Origin: Companilactobacillus allii
GTDB taxonomy: Bacteria; Bacillota; Bacilli; Lactobacillales; Lactobacillaceae
Reading direction: 5' to 3'
DNA: 64,000 nt
Assembly (NCBI RefSeq): GCF_001971585.1
Contig: NZ_CP019323.1
Span: forward strand, 1,912,053 to 1,976,052
This document shows positions 56,045 to 64,000 of this stretch, in pieces. Position 1 is the stretch's first letter. The number at the start of each line of letters is the position of its first letter. A model generated the notes under the pieces. It saw only the letters and a list, made by a program, of their open reading frames with translations, made no database searches and was not told the DNA's origin. Position numbers and translations under genes: made by a program.

Positions 56045-58849
56045 TTGAAAAATTCCTACGCTGTTGTCGACCTTGAGACGACTAATGCCAATTGGCATGA
56101 CAACGGGCGTATTATTCAATTTGGCTGTGCACTTATTGAGAATGGTGAAATTGTTAAAATTTATAACCAGAAAATCAATCCCGAAGTACCAATTCCAAGC
56201 AGAATTACAGCTTTAACTGGATTGAGCGATGGGGATGTTAAGGATTCACCGACTTTTGAAGAAATGGCACCAAAAATTTTTAAGTTACTCAAAAACAAAG
56301 TATTTATTGCACATAATGTTAATTTTGATTTAACGTTTTTAAATCGTGAATTCAAACGAATTGGTATGAATGAACTTAATATTAAGGCAATTGATACTGT
56401 TGAACTATCACAGATCCTATTTCCAACTATTAGTAGTTATAAGCTACAGGATTTAACGGGATATTTAAGTATTGAACATGACAATCCACATAGTGCAGAT
56501 AGTGATGCCTTAGTTACAGCCAAGTTGTTTTTGATAATTATTAAGCGTCTGCAAGAACTACCATTACAGACCTTAAAACTTTTGGCTATTTTTGGAAAAG
56601 ATACTATCCGTGATACTAACTTAGTTTTTAAGTTAGTTGAGCAAGAGGTAGAAAGTAAGAACAACACTTTGCCAGATTATTTGTATGAGAAAAATGGTTT
56701 GATATTACGCAAGAAAGATTTCCATGTAGCAGAAGAAATCGATCATAATTCTAAATACCCCAAAACTAAAAAAGAAAAGCAGAATAAGTTAAGTGGAATT
56801 TTGGATTATCGTAAGAATCAAGCTTTATTAATGGATGATATTTATCAGACTAGTCAGCATCAAAATAATCATAAAAAATGGAATTTGATCGAAGCACCAA
56901 CTGGCTCTGGTAAGACACTAGGTTATTTGTTACCACTGTCATATGCAGTGAATAGTGATCAAAAACTAGTTATTGCTACAACTACCAAGGTTCTTCAGCA
57001 ACAGATCATTGAACAATCCATTCCTTTGCTTAGCCAAGTTACTGGCAATAATTATCATGCAGAAGTTGTTAAAAGTAGTTATAACTTTATCGACTTGGAT
57101 AGATTTTATGAAGCTTTGGATAATTATAAAATGCATAGTCATACAGCTATATTAAAAATGAAGATTATTGTCTGGCTAACTATGACTACGACTGGTGATT
57201 TAAGTGAATTACATTTAACTAATTACAACAGTCCACTATTTACGATAATTAGGCATCGAGGAGAACAAAAAAATAACACTTTATTTAGTGACGATGACTT
57301 TTGGAATTATCAACAAAATCGCTATCATGAATCATTGATTTTAGTGACTAATCAATCTTTTCTAGCCAGAAATTTAGATAGTAATATATGGGGAGACAGT
57401 TCTTTTCTTGTAGTTGACGAGGCTAATCACTTTGCTGACAGTTTAAGGGATGTAGCTTCACCTAATGTAGATTTCTTGCGATTGAATGAATATGTCAAAA
57501 AGATTAGCGATATTTTGTACCAAAATCGAGTTACACTACGTTATGCATTTACTGAAGTAACGACTCAACTTTGGAATTATCAGGATCTTCAGGATATGGA
57601 GAGCCATTTTCAAGCAGTTGGTGAGTTAATGCAACGACTTGAATTTAATATTTTTGAAAATTATATTCAAAATAATGTCTCATTAAAAAATAGAGAACAA
57701 TTCGTTTCAATTATTGATAGTCAACAAAATTTTGGTAAGGATAATTCTGAATTGATAGATTTGTTTTCTGATCTGATTATTGAACTATCATTGATCGTTA
57801 ATCGAATTGATACATTATTTGATCAATATAATTTTCAGAAGAATTTTATTTCGGTTGAACTATCAAAAGTTATTTCAAATTTAATAATTGAAAATAGTAA
57901 GTTACGTGGCACACTTAGTAATTTGGATGAGTTGTTGCAATCGTTACAAGGTAATAAAAAAGAATTTGGACTTCAAATTGAAATGCGTGACTATTATGAA
58001 CCTAATACCTTAAAGGTAAGTTGGAGACAATTTGATATTAAGGATTTGGTCGATCAAGTTACTGATAGGTTCAATCAAATAATTGCTATTGGTGCTGCTA
58101 TTACGATTCAAAAAGATTTTTCACATTTCATAATGGATCTGCAATTAGATGAGGAACAAATCAACCAAATGAAGATTCTTCCAGATTCTAACAATATGTC
58201 AAAAAATGCTAAAATCTATTTACCATCAGACATTCCAGATATCGGTACACTTAATAATGATGAATATTTTGATATGATAACTAGATATATAGTTGAAGTA
58301 CTTGATAATATGGATCGTCAAACAATGATCTTGTTCAATTCATTAAATACCTTGAGTAAAGTCTATGAACGGTTGATGGGCACCGATGTTAAGGAAAAAT
58401 GGGAGATACTTGCCCAAGGTGTGACTGGAACTAATGAAAAAATCAAGAAGCGTTTTGCAATCGGACAAAGATCTGTGCTATTAGGTGCCAATTCTTTTTG
58501 GGAGGGTGTAGATTTTCCTAATAAGATGTTGGAAATACTAATTGTCACAAGAATTCCTTTTGAATCGCCTGAACAACCAGATGTAAAAATCAGACAGGAT
58601 ATTTTACGCGAACGTGGTTTGAATATCTTTAAGGCTGATGCATTGCCAAAAGCAATACTTCAGTTGCGCCAAGGATTGGGACGTCTAGTTAGGAGTCCTA
58701 ATGATAAAGGTGTGATATTATTATTGGATAATCGTATTTTAACTAAAAATTACGGAAAAGAAATTTTGAATTCATTACCAAAAGAATTACCAGTTATTAG
58801 TGAAAATATCGATTTAATTAAAAAAGATATAAATGAATTTTTGAATTAG
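56045..58849 (+). CDS. dinG: DnaQ-like exonuclease fused to DinG-type helicase
   Basis: 934 residues with a TTG start (AGTGGTGAAC upstream). The N-terminal DEDDh exonuclease (about 1-165) carries the DLETT, IAHNVNFDLTFL and NPHSADSDALVT motifs. The C-terminal XPD/DinG helicase has Walker A EAPTGSGKTLGYLLP (about 286), a DEAH-like VVDEANHF (about 458) and motif VI RQGLGRLVR (about 878). The segment between Walker A and the DEAH box, which holds the Fe-S cluster in E. coli DinG, has no cysteines. It sits in the usual Firmicute slot before ypmB-asnS. Confidence 0.95.
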   Translation: MKNSYAVVDLETTNANWHDNGRIIQFGCALIENGEIVKIYNQKINPEVPIPSRITALTGLSDGDVKDSPTFEEMAPKIFKLLKNKVFIAHNVNFDLTFLNREFKRIGMNELNIKAIDTVELSQILFPTISSYKLQDLTGYLSIEHDNPHSADSDALVTAKLFLIIIKRLQELPLQTLKLLAIFGKDTIRDTNLVFKLVEQEVESKNNTLPDYLYEKNGLILRKKDFHVAEEIDHNSKYPKTKKEKQNKLSGILDYRKNQALLMDDIYQTSQHQNNHKKWNLIEAPTGSGKTLGYLLPLSYAVNSDQKLVIATTTKVLQQQIIEQSIPLLSQVTGNNYHAEVVKSSYNFIDLDRFYEALDNYKMHSHTAILKMKIIVWLTMTTTGDLSELHLTNYNSPLFTIIRHRGEQKNNTLFSDDDFWNYQQNRYHESLILVTNQSFLARNLDSNIWGDSSFLVVDEANHFADSLRDVASPNVDFLRLNEYVKKISDILYQNRVTLRYAFTEVTTQLWNYQDLQDMESHFQAVGELMQRLEFNIFENYIQNNVSLKNREQFVSIIDSQQNFGKDNSELIDLFSDLIIELSLIVNRIDTLFDQYNFQKNFISVELSKVISNLIIENSKLRGTLSNLDELLQSLQGNKKEFGLQIEMRDYYEPNTLKVSWRQFDIKDLVDQVTDRFNQIIAIGAAITIQKDFSHFIMDLQLDEEQINQMKILPDSNNMSKNAKIYLPSDIPDIGTLNNDEYFDMITRYIVEVLDNMDRQTMILFNSLNTLSKVYERLMGTDVKEKWEILAQGVTGTNEKIKKRFAIGQRSVLLGANSFWEGVDFPNKMLEILIVTRIPFESPEQPDVKIRQDILRERGLNIFKADALPKAILQLRQGLGRLVRSPNDKGVILLLDNRILTKNYGKEILNSLPKELPVISENIDLIKKDINEFLN

Positions 58850-58911
58850 ACAAAAAGTTGATATACTATTGTTGCTGTACTATTTAAGTTGACTAAGGTA
58901 AAGGAAAAATT

Positions 58912-59391
58912 ATGAATAGAAGCACAAAAATTTTGTTAGCTATATCACTTGTTGCACTAGTAATTGTTTCGGCATTGACTTTTGTTAACATCTCATCGTC
59001 TCCTAATACGAGTGCCAGATCTCAAGCAGATGAAATTGCAAAAGAAAAGGCCGGTATAGTCAAAGATGATTACTTTGGAAATTATACTCGTGAGAAACAG
59101 TATTATTCTGTTGGTGGTTTAACAAAGAATAATAAATACCGTTACGTGATCATCAATGCCAAAAGTGGTAAAGCAAAAACTATAGATTTGAATAATGCAC
59201 CTGTTCGTAAGGATGTCGTAAAAGGAGTTGCCGATAGGTATGATGCGGTTAAAATACTGCATATAAACCTTGGGATGTACAAAGGTAAGCCTACTTGGGA
59301 AGTTGCCTTTAAGAACAAGGCGGGTAATATCGGTTACAACTTAGTTGATTTTCGCTCGGGCAAGAGTGTTCAGATTATTAATAATATTTAG
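58912..59391 (+). CDS. YpmB-like protein with PepSY-type domain
   Basis: 159 residues. An N-terminal signal-anchor helix (about 6-25) is followed by an extracytoplasmic region made of two PepSY-like modules ([16 protein letters not shown] and [25 protein letters not shown]). Position between dinG and asnS matches ypmB of B. subtilis, but the ypmA and aspB genes usual there are missing. Membrane-attached, unknown partner. AAGGAAAAATT before the ATG. Confidence 0.85.
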   Translation: MNRSTKILLAISLVALVIVSALTFVNISSSPNTSARSQADEIAKEKAGIVKDDYFGNYTREKQYYSVGGLTKNNKYRYVIINAKSGKAKTIDLNNAPVRKDVVKGVADRYDAVKILHINLGMYKGKPTWEVAFKNKAGNIGYNLVDFRSGKSVQIINNI

Positions 59392-59411
59392 ATAACAAAG
59401 GGGAATTATTC

Positions 59412-60710
59412 ATGGTAAAACAGATCAACATTGCTGATGCAAAAAACTATGTAGATCAAGAAGTAAAAATTGGTGTATGGCTTACAGATAAGCGTTCATC
59501 AGGTAAAATTGCTTTCTTGCAATTAAGAGATGGGACTGCCTTTTTCCAAGGTGTTGTATTGAAGAATGAAGTTAGTGAAGAAACATTCACTACAGCTAAA
59601 GGCCTTCATCAAGAAGCTAGTTTTTGGATAACAGGTACGATTCATAAAGATGATCGTTCACACTTTGGTTATGAAATACAAGTTTCAGATATCGAAGTTA
59701 TTGACGACAGTGAAGGATATCCAATTGGTAATAAGGAACATGGAATTGATTTCTTGCTTGATGAACGTCATCTTTGGTTAAGATCACGTCGTCCTTTTGC
59801 AATTATGCATATTAGAAATGAAATTATTAAAGCAAGTTATGATTTCTTCAATGATAATGGCTTCATTAAAATGGATTCACCAATATTCACAGGTACTGCT
59901 CCAGAAGGAACTACAGAATTGTTCCATACAGAATACTTTGATACAGATGCATACTTGTCACAAAGTGGTCAATTATACGCTGAGGCCGGTGCTATGGCGT
60001 ATGGTAAGGTGTTTACCTTTGGACCAACATTCCGTGCTGAAAAATCAAAGACACGTCGTCATTTAACTGAGTTTTGGATGATTGAACCGGAAATGGCATT
60101 CATGCACCAAGAACAAAGTCTTGAAGTTCAAGAAAATTATGTAGCATACTTAGTTCAACGTGTTATTGACAATTGTGCTTATGATTTGAAGTTAATTGAT
60201 CGTGATATTGAAACACTAAAGAAGTATACTAAGACACCATATCCTAAGATTACTTATGATAAGGCAATTGAGATGCTTCAAGGTGCAGGTATGGATGTTA
60301 AATGGGGAGATGACTTTGGTTCTCCTGAGGAATCATATCTATCAGAACAATTTGAACAACCAGTATTTATCTTGAATTATCCTAAAGAAATCAAGTCATT
60401 TTATATGTTGCCAGATCCAGATGATGATCGATTGTTTGTCTGCGCTGACTTATTAGCACCAGAAGGATATGGAGAAATAATCGGTGGTTCAGAACGTGAA
60501 ACAGACTATGATAAGCTTGAAGAAGTTGTTAAAGCAAAGGGATTAAATCCAGAAGATTATTCATGGTACCTAGACCTTAGAAAATACGGTTCAGTTCCTC
60601 ATTCCGGTTTTGGTATGGGACTAGAACGTGCTATTACTTGGATCTGTCACCTAGATCATTTACGTGAAGCAATTCCATTCCCACGTATGATCAATCGTTT
60701 AAGACCATAA
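59412..60710 (+). CDS. asnS: Asparaginyl-tRNA synthetase
   Basis: 432 residues. OB-fold anticodon domain (about 1-105; [22 protein letters not shown] type), class II motif 2 [24 protein letters not shown] (about 208) and motif 3 [27 protein letters not shown] (about 397). It charges tRNA(Asn) directly, so the cell need not rely on transamidation for Asn-tRNA. AAGGGGAATTATTC precedes the ATG. Repeat copy C follows. Confidence 0.97.
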   Translation: MVKQINIADAKNYVDQEVKIGVWLTDKRSSGKIAFLQLRDGTAFFQGVVLKNEVSEETFTTAKGLHQEASFWITGTIHKDDRSHFGYEIQVSDIEVIDDSEGYPIGNKEHGIDFLLDERHLWLRSRRPFAIMHIRNEIIKASYDFFNDNGFIKMDSPIFTGTAPEGTTELFHTEYFDTDAYLSQSGQLYAEAGAMAYGKVFTFGPTFRAEKSKTRRHLTEFWMIEPEMAFMHQEQSLEVQENYVAYLVQRVIDNCAYDLKLIDRDIETLKKYTKTPYPKITYDKAIEMLQGAGMDVKWGDDFGSPEESYLSEQFEQPVFILNYPKEIKSFYMLPDPDDDRLFVCADLLAPEGYGEIIGGSERETDYDKLEEVVKAKGLNPEDYSWYLDLRKYGSVPHSGFGMGLERAITWICHLDHLREAIPFPRMINRLRP

Positions 60711-60728
60711 TTTAATCAAAGAAAGAGA

Positions 60729-60880
60729 GCGTGGTAGAACACGTTCAGTTTTCGTTTATAAATCTAAAAAGCCGGTATTTACGTAAGTAAATATCGGATT
60801 TTTGGACTTATAAGGAGAAAATTGTATTTTGACACGCGTTTTCACTGCAAGTTTGAGTAGAAAAATAGTTATGTCACAAC
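60729..60880 (-). repeat. Interspersed palindromic element, copy C (divergent)
   Basis: Third copy, in the orientation of copy B. The flank is well conserved (GCGTTTTCACTGCAAGTTTGAG, ending ATGTCACAAC), whereas the hairpin (60729-60837, 109 bp) has diverged. Its arms still pair: GCGTG with CACGC at the base, and GTATTTACGTAAGTAAATAT around the tip. It fills most of the gap between asnS and dnaD. No ORF. Confidence 0.75.
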
Positions 60881-60961
60881 TCCTTCTAAAATTTTAATCA
60901 AAAAAAGCATGTTTTGTCATAACTATTTGTAAGTAACGCAATATTGAAAGAAGTGAAATAA

Positions 60962-61585
60962 ATGGACGAATCTATCTTTGAACAGTTTTTATCTAGTGGT
61001 AATACTAGTGTTAGTAACTTGATTTTAAGGAATTATAGTAAATTAGGGATGACGGAAAAAGATTTAATAATTTATATGGAATTATCTATGTATGCACAAA
61101 AGGGGATACAATTTCCTATGGCACAAACTCTCGGTGAGGACACTGGTATGGATGAATCAACCATTTATACAATTATCCAAGGACTGATAAAATTGGGAAT
61201 AATAGACTTAGAGACAATAATAGATCATCATCAACAACGTGATATCTATGTATTAACTCCAATTTTCAAAAGATTGGAAGTTTTGTTAAATCAAAAGTCA
61301 GAGTCTGATCAAAAATCCAAACTAATGTCAGATACTGAAGAACTGTTTAAAAAGATTGAGGTTGAATTCGGACGTCCAATTTCTCCAATTGAACAAGATC
61401 AGGTCCATCAATGGATTGATGATGATCATTACCCAATTAAATTAATTGAGTTAGCACTACGAGAAGCTATTTTGAATCAAGCATATTCCATGAAGTATAT
61501 GGATCGGATTTTAATAAGTTGGGAAAAGAGTAATATTAAGACAGCTGAGCAACTCCAAGAAAGACGAAAGAAGTTGGGTTATTAA
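60962..61585 (+). CDS. dnaD: DNA replication initiation protein DnaD
   Basis: 207 residues. An N-terminal winged-helix domain (about 10-105; YMELSMYAQKGIQFPMAQ, DESTIYTIIQGLIKLGII) and a C-terminal DnaD/DnaB2 domain (about 115-200) with the YMDRILISWEKSNIKT motif. DnaD helps load the replicative helicase at oriC and in PriA restart. Overlaps nth by one base (TAATG), the standard Firmicute pair. GAAAGAAGTG before the ATG. Confidence 0.94.
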   Translation: MDESIFEQFLSSGNTSVSNLILRNYSKLGMTEKDLIIYMELSMYAQKGIQFPMAQTLGEDTGMDESTIYTIIQGLIKLGIIDLETIIDHHQQRDIYVLTPIFKRLEVLLNQKSESDQKSKLMSDTEELFKKIEVEFGRPISPIEQDQVHQWIDDDHYPIKLIELALREAILNQAYSMKYMDRILISWEKSNIKTAEQLQERRKKLGY

Positions 61586-62235
61586 TGTTAAAAGATGAGC
61601 AGATCGTATGGGCAATTGAGCAAATGGAAGAAGATATTGGACCTGTAGGACCATCACTGGATTCCAGGACGCCATTTCAATATCTTGTATCGGTTATTTT
61701 GAGCGCACAAGCCACAGACGTTTCGGTAAATAAAGTTACACCAATTCTATTTTCAAAGTATCCTAATCCACTAGATTTGATGAATGCGGACGTTTCAGAT
61801 GTTGAACAGATAATTAAGAGTGTTGGTTTGTTTCATAATAAAGCTAGAAATATTATTAAAACTGCAAGAATTGTTCATGAAGAATTGAACGATGTTGTTC
61901 CAACGACTAGAAGCGGGATTATGGCTTTGCCAGGGGCTGGTAGAAAAACTGCCAATGTAGTTTTAAGTGATGTATTCAATGAGCCAACTTTTGCCGTAGA
62001 TACACACGTTTCAGCAATTTCAAAGAGACTACATTTTATTGATGAAAAAGCATCTCCATTACAGGTAGAAAACAAAATTGTTAGTGTAATGAAACCTGAT
62101 GAGTTGCATAGAGCTCATCATACAATGATTGAATATGGTAGAAAGTATTCAATGAAGTTAACTCCTGATAAGGAAGTTTGCCAGTTGATCATTGATTGCG
62201 ATAAATTAAATGAAGAAAATGAAGCTCTTATTTAA
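61585..62235 (+). CDS. nth: Endonuclease III (DNA glycosylase/AP lyase), two cluster cysteines missing
   Basis: 216 residues. Nth removes oxidised pyrimidines. HhH motif LPGAGRKTANVVLSDVF (about 113), with catalytic Lys in GRKTA and catalytic Asp in FAVDTHVSAI (about 138), are intact. The C-terminal region aligns to the E. coli cluster loop as GRKYSMKLTPDKEVCQLIIDC: cysteines 1 and 2 are Ser and Lys, and only 3 and 4 remain. The [4Fe-4S] cluster is probably absent, yet the catalytic core looks normal. Confidence 0.94.
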   Translation: MLKDEQIVWAIEQMEEDIGPVGPSLDSRTPFQYLVSVILSAQATDVSVNKVTPILFSKYPNPLDLMNADVSDVEQIIKSVGLFHNKARNIIKTARIVHEELNDVVPTTRSGIMALPGAGRKTANVVLSDVFNEPTFAVDTHVSAISKRLHFIDEKASPLQVENKIVSVMKPDELHRAHHTMIEYGRKYSMKLTPDKEVCQLIIDCDKLNEENEALI

Positions 62236-62236
62236 C

Positions 62237-62284
62237 TAAAAAAAGATTCCAAAACCGATTAATTTCGATTTTGGAATCTTTTTA
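62237..62284. terminator. Bidirectional Rho-independent terminator
   Basis: AAAAAGATTCCAAAA with TTTTGGAATCTTTTT, plus an inner ATCGAAATTAATCGG-type palindrome. Shared by nth and the convergent PBP gene. Confidence 0.85.
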
Positions 62285-62291
62285 GTTTAAA

Positions 62292-64000
62292 TTAATTCGA
62301 TACATTAGTAGAACCACTTTGGGTAGTAGAGCCACCTTGAGTCGTTGAACCTTGGTTGCTGGTATCTCCAGTTGAACCTGTATCTGTATTAGTATTTGTA
62401 TCAGTGTTACCAGAATTACTTGTGTCACCAGTATTAGTACTTCCACCGTTATTGGTATTTCCAGTGTTGTTGTTAGACGAAGTATTTCCACTGTTATTAG
62501 TATTAGTGTTATCTGTGGAAGTATTATTATCAGTTGAAGTATTACCAGTACTACCGGTTCCAGTAGTCGTTGAGTCATCTGTAGTTGTGTCATTATCTGT
62601 ATCAGTTGATTCAGACGAGCTACTTGATGGTCTTGTTGTAGTGGCATCATTACTACTTGATTCCGAAGTACTGTTAGAAGTTGATGAAGAGCTCTCAGTT
62701 CCTTTATAAGGGTTATTAGGTGCATATCCCTTAACGAACAATTCACTAGTTGCACCACTAGATGAAGAGGCTACAGTTGGTGTAGTCGATCCATTATTTA
62801 AAATGTTTAGTTTTACAACAGAACTAGGTTTCTTCCAGTTTGGATTAGTACTATTTGACTTACTTTGTAAATATTCCATTTCAGCCTTATAGACTTTACC
62901 AGCTACACTTTGATAACTCATTGCGATACCACTCGAATTAGGAGAGTCATAACCGGTCCAAACACTCATTGAATAATTCTTCGTATAGCCATTGTACCAA
63001 GCATCTTTAGCAGTGCCACTAAGTGCTGAATTAGTTGCGATTGCATCGGAAGAATAATTAGTAGTACCAGTTTTACCTGCTTGATGTAATCCTGAGATGT
63101 TTGCGTATGTAGCATAACTAGTTGGAACACCTTTAAGTACATCTGTGATCATATAGGCTGTTGATGCCTTCATAACACGTTTTCCTTTGGAACTATACTT
63201 ATGAGTGATCCCGTCAGCTGTCTCAATTTTTGAGATATAAGTTGGCTTGTAGTAAGTACCACCATTTGAGAATGCGGCATAAGCAGATGCGCCTTGAACA
63301 CTAGATGCTTCAGCACCGATACCAACGCTTAAAGGATCACTTGATTTAAGATTCATACCAAGTTTATTGGCGAATCCCTTTGCTTTAGTGAGTCCAACGT
63401 CTGATAGGGTACGAATGGCAGGTATATTTCTTGAATTGACAAGGGCATCACGCATACTTATTTGTCCCTCGTATTGTTCGTCCCAATCTTTTAATTCAAT
63501 ATCTGTTCCGGCATAAGTATAAGCTGTATCTTCAACTTGATGATAAGTTGACCAATTTAAATATTCAATTGCTGGACCATAGTCTAGAATAGGTTTCATA
63601 GTTGATCCGTTACTACGTGATGTTTGAACAGCACGATTTAGACCAAATTGAATATTAGATAGGTTTCTACCGCCAATCATAGCAACCACTTTACCGTTAT
63701 TTGGATTAACTATAGTTGCACCAACTTGTTCTTTGGCATCTTGGAAGGCCACTGTACCGGAATTTACGATGCTATAAAGTTTCTTTTGTGCTCCGTAATC
63801 CATATTTACAGTGATTTTTAAATTGTCACGGTATGGATCAAATCCTTTTTTCTTAACTTCAGTAATTGCTTCTTTTATATATGGATCAGATACAATACGT
63901 TTTGTATCATTACTATTACTTACTTTTTTGTAAGGTTCCAATCCATCGTCGATCGGTGTATCAAGTGCTTCATTTTCTTGTGCTTTGGTTATTTTGTTAT
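62292..64000 (-). CDS. pbp1A: Class A penicillin-binding protein (PBP1A), 5' part outside the window
   Basis: At least 569 residues are visible and the frame is open through position 64000; the N-terminal membrane anchor and glycosyltransferase domain lie outside. The transpeptidase domain has all three active-site motifs in order: SxxK in RSNGSTMKPIL, SxN in VNSRNIPAI and KTG in QAGKTGTTNY. It cross-links peptidoglycan outside the membrane. After the domain comes a tail of about 150 residues almost wholly Ser, Thr, Asn, Asp and Gly, of variable repeat register, ending near 62292. Position next to nth is usual in Firmicutes. Confidence 0.95.
   Translation of the reverse strand, partial: NKITKAQENEALDTPIDDGLEPYKKVSNSNDTKRIVSDPYIKEAITEVKKKGFDPYRDNLKITVNMDYGAQKKLYSIVNSGTVAFQDAKEQVGATIVNPNNGKVVAMIGGRNLSNIQFGLNRAVQTSRSNGSTMKPILDYGPAIEYLNWSTYHQVEDTAYTYAGTDIELKDWDEQYEGQISMRDALVNSRNIPAIRTLSDVGLTKAKGFANKLGMNLKSSDPLSVGIGAEASSVQGASAYAAFSNGGTYYKPTYISKIETADGITHKYSSKGKRVMKASTAYMITDVLKGVPTSYATYANISGLHQAGKTGTTNYSSDAIATNSALSGTAKDAWYNGYTKNYSMSVWTGYDSPNSSGIAMSYQSVAGKVYKAEMEYLQSKSNSTNPNWKKPSSVVKLNILNNGSTTPTVASSSSGATSELFVKGYAPNNPYKGTESSSSTSNSTSESSSNDATTTRPSSSSSESTDTDNDTTTDDSTTTGTGSTGNTSTDNNTSTDNTNTNNSGNTSSNNNTGNTNNGGSTNTGDTSNSGNTDTNTNTDTGSTGDTSNQGSTTQGGSTTQSGSTNVSN

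Noticed and set aside
62292-62720. Repetitive DNA near the right edge considered as a CRISPR-like or tandem repeat array
   Set aside because: The repeats are short, irregular and in the PBP reading frame. There are no uniform spacers, and no cas genes occur in the window.
62282-62758. ORFs on both strands over the PBP tail (also 62356-62709)
   Set aside because: Ser/Thr/Asn-rich repeats on one frame generate long Val/Leu or Gln/Leu-rich readings in the others. The tail frame is continuous with the PBP catalytic domain.

Overview
The window is a chromosomal segment of an AT-rich (low-GC) Firmicute. Gene content and order point to the Lactobacillaceae: a RexAB/AddAB nuclease in place of RecBCD, a mevalonate pathway with a type II IPP isomerase, a T-box controlled hisS-aspS pair, secreted SLAP-type cell-wall proteins, and a dinG-ypmB-asnS-dnaD-nth-PBP1A block. 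A Companilactobacillus-like species is my best guess, as inference only. I see no rRNA, tRNA, CRISPR array, prophage or recognisable transposase, so this is mostly core chromosome with a few accessory patches.

Layout. 1-4.3 kb: the start of an M20 deacylase (cut by the window edge), several very small proteins, a YbaK-type deacylase and the first copy of a palindromic intergenic repeat. 4.3-9.7 kb: prmA, rsmE, rel, dtd and a HAD phosphatase, a translation and stringent-response cluster. 9.8-16.8 kb: a secreted SH3b amidase, T-box-hisS-aspS, msrB-msrA and a YitT-type membrane protein, followed by the second repeat copy. 17-33 kb: nfo, the PPDK regulator, rpsU, then phoH-ybeY-cdd-era-recO, T-box-glyQ-glyS-dnaG-rpoD, and cfa-trmK-nif3-pepT, mostly read left to right with gene overlaps. 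33.2-42.3 kb is the accessory part: two tandem secreted SLAP-domain cell-wall hydrolases behind a G9 tract and a leader hairpin, a tautomerase, a lone DUF2075 NTPase, about 0.9 kb of apparently non-coding DNA, convergent TetR and RRNPP-type (HTH plus TPR) regulators, a tiny HTH protein, signal peptidase I and a methyltransferase-like protein. 42.4-48.8 kb: a MacB-like membrane protein without an ATPase partner, an rRNA cytosine methyltransferase, and the convergent mevalonate operon mvaK1-mvaD-mvaK2-fni. 48.9-64 kb: rexB-rexA-dinG-ypmB-asnS, the third repeat copy, dnaD-nth and, on the other strand, the 3' part of a class A penicillin-binding protein with a Ser/Thr/Asn-rich tail.

Three signals stand out. 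(1) A roughly 150-bp intergenic element occurs three times. Each copy has a 109-112 bp hairpin plus a conserved flank, and paired changes keep the stem in the divergent copy. (2) Metal-binding cysteines are missing across several repair enzymes here: Nth keeps two of four cluster cysteines, RexB has lost the C-terminal cluster cysteines, DinG shows no cluster cysteines and the RecO zinc finger is degenerate. This fits a lineage that depends little on iron. (3) The regulator pair at 38.5-40.1 kb shares a 13-bp identical site upstream of both genes, next to an unexplained intergenic stretch with small hydrophobic ORFs. Other regulatory oddities are a G9 run acting as the ribosome-binding site of a secreted hydrolase, and terminator-like hairpins just upstream of rel and of the SLAP gene.
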